Shown: positions 9,068 through 15,364 of the stretch, piece after piece
Layout of the letters: each line of letters starts with the position of its first letter
Numbering within the stretch: the stretch's first letter is position 1
NCBI GenBank assembly: GCA_023388935.1
Contig: JAEWFG010000213.1
Span: 1 to 29,615, forward strand
DNA: 29,615 nt
Source: Pseudomonadota bacterium
Lineage (GTDB): Bacteria; Pseudomonadota; Alphaproteobacteria; Rhizobiales; Xanthobacteraceae
Direction: 5' to 3'
Made by a program: the position numbers and the translations under genes
The notes under the pieces: generated by a model
Database searches by the model: none
The model's input: the letters and a program-made list of their open reading frames with translations, nothing else
Told to the model about the DNA's origin: nothing

Positions 9068-10558
9068 ATGGACCACGAAAAGGTCAACATACTCCTCGTC
9101 GACGACCAGCCGGCCAAGCTGCTCGCCTATGAGGTGATCTTGAAGGAGCTCGGCGAGAACCTCGTGATCGCCTCGTCGGGCCGCGAGGCGCTGGAGGTAC
9201 TGCTCAAGACCGAGATCGCGGTGATCCTGGTCGACGTCTGCATGCCCGAGCTCGACGGTTTCGAGCTCGCAGCGATGATCCGCGAGCATCCGCGGTTCCA
9301 GAAGACCGCAATGATCTTTATCTCGGCGATCCAGGTGAGCGACATCGATCGCCTGCGCGGCTACGAGATGGGTGCGGTCGACTACGTGCCGGTGCCGGTC
9401 GTGCCGGAAGTGCTGCGCGCCAAGATCAAGGTGTTTGCCGAACTCTATCGCAAGACGCGGGAGCTCGAGCGGCTGAACCGAGAGCTCGAGGACCGCGTTC
9501 GCGCACGCACGGCGGAATTGGAAAACTCCACCGCGAAGCTGCGCGAGAGCGAGGAACGACGTAGCATGGCAATCGCCGCCGGCAAGATGGGATCCTGGGA
9601 TTGGGACTGGATCAACGGCGACTGGATGTGGGACGAAGGCCAGTACCGTATCTTCGGCGTGACGCCCGAGACCTTCCACGTCACTTCGGCCAACATCCAG
9701 GCCCTTCTGCACGCCGGCGATGCCGACCAGTTCAGCCAGGCCATTGCCGCGTTCAACGCCGGCTCGCGCGCCTATGAAGGGGAATTTCGCGTCAACCGGC
9801 CCGATGGCGAGGTGCGCTGGTGCGTCGGCACGGCGGCCGCGACGGTGGACCACGCCGGTCGCGTGGTGCGCGTGAGCGGTGTCACCGTGGACATCACCGA
9901 GCGCAAGCGCGCCGAGGAGCGGCAGAATCTCCTGGCGCGCGAAGTCGATCATCGCGCCAAGAACGCGCTGGCGCTGGCGCAATCGATCGTGCGCCTCACC
10001 CGCGCCGACGGAGTCAAGGCCTACGTCAGCGCCGTCGAAGGACGCATCAATGCGCTGGCGCGCGTGCACACGATCCTGTCGCTGTCGAGCTGGCAGGGCG
10101 CCGAGCTGTCGAAGCTGATCGATGAGGAGCTTGCGCCCTATTCTCTCGGCGGTCAGATCAAGTTGGCGGGTCCCGAGGTCCAGTTGCTGCCGGCGACCGC
10201 CCAGACCCTGGCCCTGGCACTGCACGAGCTCTTCACCAACTCGGCAAAGTATGGCGCGCTCTCGACGCGGTCCGGACGGCTTGCGATCGGCTGGCAGGTC
10301 GAGGACGACCTCCTCGCCGTGACGTGGGAGGAATCCGGCGGCCCGCTCGTCAGGACGCCGAAATCTCGGGGCTTCGGCACGCGAAGCCTGCTTGCGAGCA
10401 TTGAGTCCCAACTCGGGGGACAAGCGCAATTCGATTGGCGCGCCGAGGGCCTGTTGTGCCGTCTGGAGGTGCCATTGACACCCAAGACTGCGGCCACGGC
10501 CTCAGCCGGCAAATTTGACGCCGCCAACTCCGCCGAGTTGCAACGCGCATCCGGTTAG
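9068..10558 (+). CDS. Response regulator-PAS-HWE histidine kinase
   Basis: This 496-residue protein joins a receiver to a sensor kinase. Residues about 5-125 form a REC domain with acceptor D56 (VILVDVCMPELDG). A coiled linker leads to a PAS/PAC domain (about 165-285, ending GVTVDITERKRAEE). The kinase core is of the HWE/HisKA_2 class, with phospho-acceptor H295 in LLAREVDHRAKNALALAQSI and the ATP-site helix ALALHELFTNSAKYGALS. Kinases of this class are known inputs to PhyR and the EcfG stress pathway in alphaproteobacteria. The start lies 14 bases after the giant kinase stop, so the two are very likely co-transcribed. The REC domain may be phosphorylated by that kinase. No strong ribosome binding site is seen, which suggests coupled translation. 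Confidence 0.92.
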   Translation: MDHEKVNILLVDDQPAKLLAYEVILKELGENLVIASSGREALEVLLKTEIAVILVDVCMPELDGFELAAMIREHPRFQKTAMIFISAIQVSDIDRLRGYEMGAVDYVPVPVVPEVLRAKIKVFAELYRKTRELERLNRELEDRVRARTAELENSTAKLRESEERRSMAIAAGKMGSWDWDWINGDWMWDEGQYRIFGVTPETFHVTSANIQALLHAGDADQFSQAIAAFNAGSRAYEGEFRVNRPDGEVRWCVGTAAATVDHAGRVVRVSGVTVDITERKRAEERQNLLAREVDHRAKNALALAQSIVRLTRADGVKAYVSAVEGRINALARVHTILSLSSWQGAELSKLIDEELAPYSLGGQIKLAGPEVQLLPATAQTLALALHELFTNSAKYGALSTRSGRLAIGWQVEDDLLAVTWEESGGPLVRTPKSRGFGTRSLLASIESQLGGQAQFDWRAEGLLCRLEVPLTPKTAATASAGKFDAANSAELQRASG

Positions 10559-10776
10559 CCGGACGCCGCGGTCCTCATTCGCTGCACCGACCGAGGTTCA
10601 TTGGCGACGCGCCCTTCGAGCCAAGCTTCCGTCTTCGAGAGATCGCGCAATGCAGTGGCATAGCGCCGAGCTGCGCTGCGTTCCGCGCCGCGCGGCAGTT
10701 TGCGCGCCTTGCGCAGCATATCCGCGGCCGCGTTGCGATAGGCAAGCGAGCGATAGAGAAAGACTACCTTACCCAT
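10555..10776 (-). CDS. Small basic conserved protein (73 aa), function unknown
   Basis: The protein begins MGKVVFLYRSLAYRNAAADM and is rich in Arg and Ala (MLRKARKLPRGAERSAARRY), predicted helical and soluble. It ends at the stop overlapping the last four bases of the convergent HWE kinase gene. Short proteins with this LYR-LAYRNAA beginning are, to my recollection, conserved in Bradyrhizobium. The positive charge would allow nucleic acid binding, but no motif supports that. A GGAAC lies just upstream but too close to the start codon to serve as a promoter. Confidence 0.65.
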   Translation of the reverse strand: MGKVVFLYRSLAYRNAAADMLRKARKLPRGAERSAARRYATALRDLSKTEAWLEGRVANEPRSVQRMRTAASG

Positions 10777-10868
10777 ATCCGTATGTTCCCGTGTTGATGA
10801 CGTTCATCCTCGCAAGCCAGGCATGAACGTCCGATGAAGCGGCGGGTGACAATTCCTTCATGCAGGAT

Positions 10869-10893
10869 GGAACCCGCGATTACTGCGCGCGTT
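10869..10893 (+). promoter_or_regulatory. Candidate EcfG promoter for the two-TM protein gene
   Basis: GGAAC at 10869-10873 is followed by N16-CGTT, so that TT falls after exactly 18 bases (10892-10893). The expected transcript would start near 10900, shortly before the ATG at 10920. This placement supports that start over the upstream in-frame ATG at 10860, which would precede the promoter. Confidence 0.6.
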
Positions 10894-10919
10894 TGCATGC
10901 CAGATCGAGATGCAGTTCA

Positions 10920-11177
10920 ATGCGCGTAAAGAAGTCGCCCCGCCTGATCTCCCCCACTGGTGTCATCAAGTTGGTGACACACGCGATGATGGGCGCGGCC
11001 CTTGGTCTCGCCTTCGGTCTCGCACTCATCCTGTCCAATCCGGCGGTCGCCAACTTGCTGAACCACGGCGGAAGCTCGGCCATCGTCGTCTTCGTCATCA
11101 CCTTGGTGACGACGTTCGCCATCGGCGCGACGCTCACGGGCGTCGTGTTCATGCTCGCCGAAGACAAGGAATTTTGA
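10920..11177 (+). CDS. Small two-TM inner membrane protein (85 aa)
   Basis: After a basic N-terminus (MRVKKSPRLISPTGV) come two hydrophobic segments, one at about residues 18-40 (MMGAALGLAFGLALIL) and one at about 53-78 (IVVFVITLVTTFAIGATLTG), joined by a short Asn/Gly turn and followed by an acidic tail (EDKEF). This predicts a hairpin membrane protein with both ends in the cytoplasm. I do not recognise a named family. The EcfG-like promoter just upstream suggests induction in general stress or stationary phase. No strong Shine-Dalgarno sequence is visible. Confidence 0.7.
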   Translation: MRVKKSPRLISPTGVIKLVTHAMMGAALGLAFGLALILSNPAVANLLNHGGSSAIVVFVITLVTTFAIGATLTGVVFMLAEDKEF

Positions 11178-11210
11178 AGCGCCCGTGAAGCACAGGAAGC
11201 GCATTCATTC

Positions 11211-11235
11211 GGAACTCCTCCCGCGGAAGACGGTT
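11211..11235 (+). promoter_or_regulatory. Candidate EcfG promoter for the secreted peptide gene
   Basis: GGAAC at 11211-11215, then exactly 18 bases, then TT at 11234-11235 (in CGGTT). The site ends 38 bases before the ATG at 11274, a normal distance for a promoter with its own leader and ribosome binding site. Confidence 0.6.
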
Positions 11236-11273
11236 GGCAACCTGCATCAATTCAACCCAGGGAGTTCCCGCGC

Positions 11274-11513
11274 ATGAAGACGACCAAGCTCGCTCTCGCC
11301 TTGATGTTGGCAACAGGCCTCGCCGCTGCCCCGTTCGCCGCGCAGGCCAAGTCGCACAAGGCCAAGCATGAATCCTCGACGTCATCGTCGCAGACCACGG
11401 GCGCGAACACCAAGTCCTCCAAGGGCGCCGACCCGTCCGGTCAGGGTGGTTCTGGCCCCGGCTCCGACCAGGGTGGCACCATGACGAACAACAAGGGTGG
11501 CATGAGCAAGTAA
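11274..11513 (+). CDS. Small secreted, disordered Ser/Gly/Lys-rich protein (79 aa)
   Basis: A clear signal peptide (MKTTKLALALMLATGLAAAP, then FAAQA before the likely cleavage) leads to a mature chain of about 53 residues. This is rich in Lys, Ser, Thr and Gly with no hydrophobic core (TGANTKSSKGADPSGQGGSG) and is therefore probably disordered. The start follows AGGGAG at good spacing. It is a single-gene unit, with an EcfG-like promoter in front and an intrinsic terminator behind. Function is unknown; a periplasmic stress-protective or envelope role is only a guess from its regulation. Confidence 0.8.
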   Translation: MKTTKLALALMLATGLAAAPFAAQAKSHKAKHESSTSSSQTTGANTKSSKGADPSGQGGSGPGSDQGGTMTNNKGGMSK

Positions 11514-11534
11514 GCTCAGGCCGAGAAGGCAATC

Positions 11535-11562
11535 AAAGGCTCCGCGGCCACGCGGGGCCTTT
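11535..11562 (+). terminator. Intrinsic terminator after the secreted peptide gene
   Basis: A 12-bp stem with one G-U pair (AAAGGCTCCGCG / CGCGGGGCCTTT) closes on the loop GCCA, and the 3' arm runs into TTTGCTTTGG. The A-rich 5' flank lets it work for the convergent gene at 11589 as well. Confidence 0.8.
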
Positions 11563-11588
11563 GCTTTGGTGCTCGATCGGGAATCCGT

Positions 11589-11789
11589 CTAGCGCCACAT
11601 CGTAGGCGCGCGAGCCAGCTCATCACGGCCGGCCCGTTTCAAATCCTCGACGGAGCATGCACCCGTTTGCGCAGCTTCGCGCAGTTTCCCGGCAACACGT
11701 TCGCGCGTCGCTGCCTCCGCAGGTGGAATATCGGCGCAGACGTCATCGAGAACGGCCTGCAGCAGGGAGACCATGTCGGCATCCGGCAT
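11589..11789 (-). CDS. Small conserved protein (66 aa), function unknown
   Basis: The protein begins MPDADMVSLLQAVLDDVCAD and ends in ELARAPTMWR. The middle part (TRERVAGKLREAA) looks helical. The layout, with an LLQAVLDDVC start and a conserved APTMWR end, matches a small soluble family that I recall as widespread in Bradyrhizobium and relatives and with no known role. A CTGGAG lies at a suitable distance before the ATG at 11789. It may be transcribed together with the small genes upstream at 11849-12327, but a 59-base gap leaves that open. Confidence 0.75.
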   Translation of the reverse strand: MPDADMVSLLQAVLDDVCADIPPAEAATRERVAGKLREAAQTGACSVEDLKRAGRDELARAPTMWR

Positions 11790-11848
11790 CGGCGTGCTCC
11801 AGCATGTCGCTTGCGCGAACGCTTTAGCTGCGTCGGATGTCAGTGACG

Positions 11849-12046
11849 TTAAAGCGGCCGTCCCGCGGCATTCGCTTTCACGAGATGCTCGAGCTGCGCA
11901 CGCTTGCGTGCGATCAGGAGCTGGGCTGCGGCATCGTCGATCCCTTCGCGCTGTAACTGCCGGATGGCTGAGCCGAGCTCGAGGATCTCGGCGCGCAGCC
12001 TCAAGATCCGGTACGTGTCCGGGTCTTCCTGCACCGCGCGCTCCAA
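11849..12046 (-). CDS. Small helical protein (about 65 aa), start uncertain
   Basis: The reading frame has convincing helical protein character (RILRLRAEILELGSAIRQLQ, then AAAQLLIARKRAQLEHL) up to the stop at 11849. The frame is open back to an ATG at 12160, but the first part is the antisense-looking read-through of the upstream gene. A TTG at 12046, just after that gene's TGA stop (12052-12054), is a more likely start; a GTG twelve bases later is another option. It may also be the tail of the upstream gene separated by a frameshift. Function is unknown. Confidence 0.45.
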   Translation of the reverse strand: MERAVQEDPDTYRILRLRAEILELGSAIRQLQREGIDDAAAQLLIARKRAQLEHLVKANAAGRPL

Positions 12047-12051
12047 AAGTC

Positions 12052-12327
12052 TCAGCGGCGCGCGATCGCGCGCACGGGATGGCCGACTGTCTTCACGGGA
12101 CGAATGCGCACCCGGTCGCGGACATCCGGCAGGGCATGGCAACCACCGGCAGCCTTCCATTCGCCGATCAGCAGGTTGATCTTCCGCCGCAGATCCATCT
12201 GCGCCAGGGCCTTTTCGGTGCAGTCGCGATCGCGGTCGACGAGATCGCGCACGGACGCCTCCAGGCCGGCCATTTCCAGCCTCAAAGCGCTGATTTTACG
12301 TCGAATTTCGTTAATTCTGTTGTTCAT
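12052..12327 (-). CDS. Small coiled-coil protein (91 aa), predicted LexA-regulated
   Basis: The protein begins MNNRINEIRRKISALRLEMA and forms a long charged helix to about residue 60 (DLRRKINLLIGEWKAAGG), followed by a basic tail rich in Arg and Val. Similar small proteins with the LIGEWKAAGG motif occur in Bradyrhizobium, without a known role. The promoter is unusual: TTGACT and TCTAAC on the minus strand (12356-12361 and 12333-12338) are spaced 17 bases apart. The -10 box ends five bases before the ATG, so the transcript would be leaderless. A LexA box lies in the spacer. A role in the DNA damage response is inferred from regulation only. Confidence 0.75.
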   Translation of the reverse strand: MNNRINEIRRKISALRLEMAGLEASVRDLVDRDRDCTEKALAQMDLRRKINLLIGEWKAAGGCHALPDVRDRVRIRPVKTVGHPVRAIARR

Positions 12328-12330
12328 GGC

Positions 12331-12358
12331 TTGTTAGAACAAAATAAGAACATATAGT
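12331..12358 (+). promoter_or_regulatory. Predicted sigma-70 promoter for the DUF3072-like gene
   Basis: TTGTTA (12331-12336) and TATAGT (12353-12358) are 16 bases apart, which predicts a start near 12365 and a leader of about 23 bases before the ATG at 12388. The LexA box at 12337-12351 fills the spacer. Confidence 0.5.
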
Positions 12359-12361
12359 CAA
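12333..12361 (-). promoter_or_regulatory. Predicted sigma-70 promoter giving a leaderless transcript
   Basis: TTGACT (12356-12361) and TCTAAC (12333-12338) on the minus strand are separated by 17 bases. Only five bases lie between the -10 box and the ATG at 12327, so transcription should begin at or very near the start codon. Confidence 0.5.
12337..12351. promoter_or_regulatory. LexA (SOS) box, alphaproteobacterial type
   Basis: GAACAAAATAAGAAC is a perfect GAAC-N7-GAAC (GTTC-N7-GTTC on the other strand), the direct-repeat consensus for LexA in alphaproteobacteria. It sits between two divergent small genes and inside the -35/-10 spacer of both predicted promoters, exactly where a repressor would block both. 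Confidence 0.7.
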
Positions 12362-12387
12362 GTCACGATTTCAGGATGGAGAGGCAG

Positions 12388-12582
12388 ATGCAGGTTCAAG
12401 GTAAATACGACGCTAGGGTTTTCCTCACAGAGCAAATGACCAGGGCGCAAGGCCTGAGGTTGAAGCGGCTGAGCGACGAGGCGTATCAACCTGCACAATA
12501 TGCGCGGGATCTGTCCTTCACTGAGGCCGCGCGGCGCATCCAGGTGCTGGAGGCGGAGATCGAGCTGGCGAATTCCTTCTGA
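12388..12582 (+). CDS. DUF3072-like small protein (64 aa), predicted LexA-regulated
   Basis: The protein begins MQVQGKYDARVFLTEQMTRA and contains TRAQGLRLKRLSDEAYQP followed by LSFTEAARRIQVLEAEIEL. This resembles the DUF3072 layout: a 'MT-AQ-xxLKxLSxEA' helix, then a 'LTKAEAS-RIxxL' helix, in which a short SAP-like or helix-hairpin fold is suspected. I chose the ATG at 12388 because GGAGAGG lies five bases before it; the ATG at 12376 lacks one. The divergent LexA box and promoter suggest induction by DNA damage. The biochemical role of the family is not known to me. Confidence 0.72.
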   Translation: MQVQGKYDARVFLTEQMTRAQGLRLKRLSDEAYQPAQYARDLSFTEAARRIQVLEAEIELANSF

Positions 12583-12600
12583 GGAGCGCGCCGCGCATTT

Positions 12601-12625
12601 GGAACGTTGCGTAAACGATGCGGTT
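12601..12625 (+). promoter_or_regulatory. Candidate EcfG promoter for the DUF6496 gene
   Basis: GGAAC at 12601-12605, exactly 18 bases, then TT at 12624-12625 (in CGGTT), ending 27 bases before the ATG at 12653. Its spacing and its CGGTT downstream element match those of the sites at 2593 and 11211. Confidence 0.6.
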
Positions 12626-12652
12626 CTTTCCCCGGGCCAAGGGAGAGAGTTG

Positions 12653-12970
12653 ATGGCACGTAAGGCAACAAAGCGCCGCTACTCGCGTAGCGCCGGCAGT
12701 GATGTCGAGCGCGAGATGCGCCGTTACAAGAAGGGGACCGCGAGGAGCGGATCCGGCGGTCGCGGCGGACGCGTGAAGAGCCGCAAGCAGGCGATCGCAA
12801 TCGGGCTGTCGGAGGCGCGCAAGAAGGGCAAGAAGGTCCCGAAGAAAGCATCGAAACGGACAGCGGCGAAGAAGAAAACGGCCAAGAAAACCTCGAAGAA
12901 AACCTCGAAGCAGAAAACCTCGAAGAAAACGTCGAGGAAGACCTCGAAGCGCAAATCCGCCAAGCGGTAA
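12653..12970 (+). CDS. DUF6496-type protein with a histone H1-like lysine-rich tail (105 aa)
   Basis: Residues 1-60 contain a basic domain (DVEREMRRYKKGTARSGSGG, then VKSRKQAIAIGLSEARKKGK) that matches DUF6496. From about residue 62 the chain becomes a low-complexity tail of repeated Lys-Thr-Ser-Lys units with almost no acidic residues, like histone H1 or bacterial AlgP/HctB-type proteins. It very probably binds DNA or RNA through charge. The ATG follows GGGAGAGA at good spacing. The EcfG-like promoter suggests a role in nucleoid packing or protection during stress; this is inference. The tail is coded with strong AAG/AAA repetition and could vary in length between strains. Confidence 0.82.
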   Translation: MARKATKRRYSRSAGSDVEREMRRYKKGTARSGSGGRGGRVKSRKQAIAIGLSEARKKGKKVPKKASKRTAAKKKTAKKTSKKTSKQKTSKKTSRKTSKRKSAKR

Positions 12971-12982
12971 CGCTGACCGGCG

Positions 12983-13345
12983 TCAGATCATGCTGCCCGG
13001 CATGAAGCAGCGGATAGAGATCCCGAACGCGGTCTTCACCGGCCACACCATGGTGCGGCCGGCGCGGTTGGGCTCGGTGATGACGGCTTCATCCGGCACC
13101 TCGACCCACTGCCCGTCCAGACGGACGCGATAGTGCCCGTCGTGCGACTCCCAGTCGGGATCCGAGACGGCAAATCCATCTGCATCCGAGCAGCACGGGC
13201 CAAGGTGGCTGCGTAAGCTGTCGAACCAGGGTTTTAGGGGTGAGTCCGCGTAACGGCCATCATCACGCCCCAGGGCGCTTCCGGCCGACAGCACGAGCGG
13301 CACCACGAGCAGCGCACGTCTCAGCGAGAGCTTCAATCGATCCAT
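12983..13345 (-). CDS. Conserved periplasmic protein (120 aa), function unknown
   Basis: The chain opens with a signal peptide (MDRLKLSLRRALLVVPLVLS, cleavage probably after SALG). The mature domain has a conserved core: KPWFDSLRSHLGPCCSDADG, then DPDWESHDGHYRVRLDGQWV and VPDEAVITEPNRAGRTMVWP, with a C-terminal IRCFMPG. The CCSDADG cysteine pair and the third cysteine near the end could form disulfides or bind a metal. I recognise it as a common exported family of rhizobia with no assigned role. I chose the ATG at 13345 because the signal peptide begins there; the open frame continues upstream without such features. It is monocistronic. Confidence 0.8.
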   Translation of the reverse strand: MDRLKLSLRRALLVVPLVLSAGSALGRDDGRYADSPLKPWFDSLRSHLGPCCSDADGFAVSDPDWESHDGHYRVRLDGQWVEVPDEAVITEPNRAGRTMVWPVKTAFGISIRCFMPGSMI

Positions 13346-13567
13346 GTCGGCACCGATCAAATACGAACCACCGGCCGGTTCCACAAAGCGGCCGGACGTC
13401 CGAAGTTCCACTCTTACGAATATCACCTTGGCGTCTTCATTGCCGCCAAAGCGTAATACGCGACTCCGAAGTCTGACGAGCGAACGCGGCTTTTTCGGAC
13501 GAACCCGTCACTGTTGCTGCCGTTAACGAGAATGTTATCGACAGCCTGTGGGTATCTCTGGGGTACG

Positions 13568-13593
13568 AAAAAGGCGGCCCGCAGGCCGCCTTT
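13568..13593 (-). terminator. Intrinsic terminator of the Do/HtrA protease gene
   Basis: On the minus strand AAAGGCGGCC and GGCCGCCTTT form a perfect 10-bp stem with a four-base loop, followed by a run of T (plus-strand A run at 13568-13572). It lies 25 bases after the protease stop codon. Nothing else is recognised in the gap 13346-13618. Confidence 0.9.
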
Positions 13594-13618
13594 GGATTTG
13601 CAGTCGAAAGCGAGAAGC

Positions 13619-15154
13619 TTACGCGAGCGGCACGGCTACAAACCGGGTCACATCCGCACTCTTCACCTGCAACAGCACACTGTTCTTGCCGGACGACTTC
13701 GCCTGCGCCAGTTCGGAGCGGACGTCGCCGATATTGGCCACGGCCTTGCCGCCGACATTGAGGATGACGTCGCCGGTCCGGATGCCGCGCTGCGCCGCCG
13801 GTCCCTGCGGATCGACTTCGGTGACGACGACACCCTTCTGGCCCGCGCCCTGCACGTCGCTGGCCGGCGCCAGGCTGAGGCCGAGACGCGGCGTGCCGGT
13901 GCTCGGCTGCTCCTTGCCCTGGTCGGCCTTGGCCTGCCGCTCGTTCGGCAACTCGCCGAGTGCGAGCGTCACCGTCTTGCTGTCACCCTTGTGGAAGACA
14001 TCGAGTTTCACGGAGGTGCCCGGCGCCAGGGTGGCGATGGTACGGGCGAGATCGCGGGAGTCCTTGATCGCGGTGCCGTTGACGGCGGTGATCACGTCGC
14101 CCGCCTCGATGCCGGCCTTCGCCGCCGGGCTGCCGTCCTGCGGATTGTCGACGATTGCGCCGCGCGCCTCCTTCAGGCCGAGGCTGTCGGCGATCTCGGC
14201 GGTCACCGGCTGCACCTGCACGCCGAGCCAGCCGCGGGTGACCGCGCCCTTGTCCTTCAACTGCGCGACGACGAGCTTTGCGGTCGAGGCCGGAATGTCG
14301 AAGCCGATGCCGACCGAACCGCCGGAGGGCGAGAAGATCGCGGTGTTCACGCCGATCACGTTGCCGTTCATATCGAAGGCTGGACCGCCGGAATTACCCT
14401 TGTTGATGGGCGCGTCGATCTGGATGAAATCGTCATAGGGACCATTGCCGATGTCGCGGCCGCTGGCCGAGACGATGCCTGCCGTGACGGTGCCGCCGAG
14501 GCCGAAGGGGTTGCCCACCGCGACCACCCAGTCACCGATCCGCGGCTTCTGGTCGGAGAATTTGACGAACGGGAAGTCCTTCTTGCCGTCGACCTTGATC
14601 AGCGCGAGATCGGTCTTCGGATCGGTGCCGACCACCTTCGCCGTGTAGGTCGTGCCGTCATCCATGCTCACCTGCACCGACTCGGCGTGGTCGACGACAT
14701 GGTTGTTGGTCACGGCATAGCCATCGGCAGAGATGAAGAAGCCGGAGCCCTCACCAGTGATCATCTGGTGGCGCTGGCGCGGCATGCCGTTCATGCCATT
14801 GGGAAGGCGGAAGCCGAACTGCCGCGAGAACTGGTCGAACGGCGAGTCCTCGTCCTGGTCCATCCGGTTCTGTTGCAGCATCGCGTTCTTGTCATTGTCC
14901 TGGTCGATTTTGACCCGTACCGAGATGACGGCGGGTTTGACCTTGCTGACGAGATCGCCGAAGCCCTGCGGCGTCGCGGCCGCTTCCGCAGCCTGGGCCG
15001 GCGCGATGAGGGAGGTGACCCCGAGCTGCGAGGAGCCGGGATAGCCAGCCAGCACGGCCACGCCAAGCGCGGCCACGGTACCGAGGAGCGCCAACCGACG
15101 CGGCCTCAATATCTTACGGGACGTGGTTGTGTTGGAATTGACGTGATCGTTCAT
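13619..15154 (-). CDS. Do/DegP-type periplasmic serine protease (HtrA family)
   Basis: This 511-residue quality-control protease degrades or refolds damaged envelope proteins. The N-terminus has a basic stretch and a hydrophobic helix (residues about 18-37, LALLGTVAALGVAVLAG), then a signal-type AQA at about 53-55. The trypsin-like domain carries the full triad H152 (VTNNHVVDH), D182 (KTDLALIKV) and S255 (NKGNSGGPAF). Two PDZ domains follow at about 305-395 and 422-505. The length is normal for the family. The ATG at 15154 fits the signal region; an ATG at 15202 has a better ribosome binding site (AAGGTGG) and would add 16 residues. The gene is divergent from the stress protein gene at 15365 and ends in a strong terminator. 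Confidence 0.95.
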   Translation of the reverse strand: MNDHVNSNTTTSRKILRPRRLALLGTVAALGVAVLAGYPGSSQLGVTSLIAPAQAAEAAATPQGFGDLVSKVKPAVISVRVKIDQDNDKNAMLQQNRMDQDEDSPFDQFSRQFGFRLPNGMNGMPRQRHQMITGEGSGFFISADGYAVTNNHVVDHAESVQVSMDDGTTYTAKVVGTDPKTDLALIKVDGKKDFPFVKFSDQKPRIGDWVVAVGNPFGLGGTVTAGIVSASGRDIGNGPYDDFIQIDAPINKGNSGGPAFDMNGNVIGVNTAIFSPSGGSVGIGFDIPASTAKLVVAQLKDKGAVTRGWLGVQVQPVTAEIADSLGLKEARGAIVDNPQDGSPAAKAGIEAGDVITAVNGTAIKDSRDLARTIATLAPGTSVKLDVFHKGDSKTVTLALGELPNERQAKADQGKEQPSTGTPRLGLSLAPASDVQGAGQKGVVVTEVDPQGPAAQRGIRTGDVILNVGGKAVANIGDVRSELAQAKSSGKNSVLLQVKSADVTRFVAVPLA

Positions 15155-15289
15155 GTCGAAATGTCCATGTTGGGTAAGTCGCCTTGCACTCAACATGGTC
15201 ATTGCCACCTTACGGCGTCCCGTCCGTCCGATTAAATCTTGGCAAAGAAACTGCGGCCGGGACCGCGGGCCAAAATCGCTGCAGCGCAT

Positions 15290-15303
15290 TTGATGCAGCT
15301 CAA
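15290..15303 (+). promoter_or_regulatory. FixK/FNR-like box upstream of the usp gene
   Basis: TTGATGCAGCTCAA fits the FNR/FixK consensus TTGA-N6-TCAA, differing only at one inner position of the second half site. Its centre is 68 bases before the ATG at 15365. A class II promoter would then start near 15338. In Bradyrhizobium, usp genes are among the targets known for FixK2, the low-oxygen regulator. Confidence 0.6.
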
Positions 15304-15364
15304 TACAGGTCCCACGGGCGGTGAAAAGCTGCAGCCATCGGATGATGTCCATCGGAGGCACGCC

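Noticed and set aside
10777..10789. GGAAC just upstream of the minus-strand gene at 10776 as an EcfG promoter
   Set aside because: The downstream element would fall inside the coding region; spacing and sequence do not fit.
13514..15235. Plus-strand open frame of 573 codons
   Set aside because: It lies antisense to the Do/HtrA protease, has a His/Arg/Asp-rich composition typical of shadow frames, and would read through the protease terminator.
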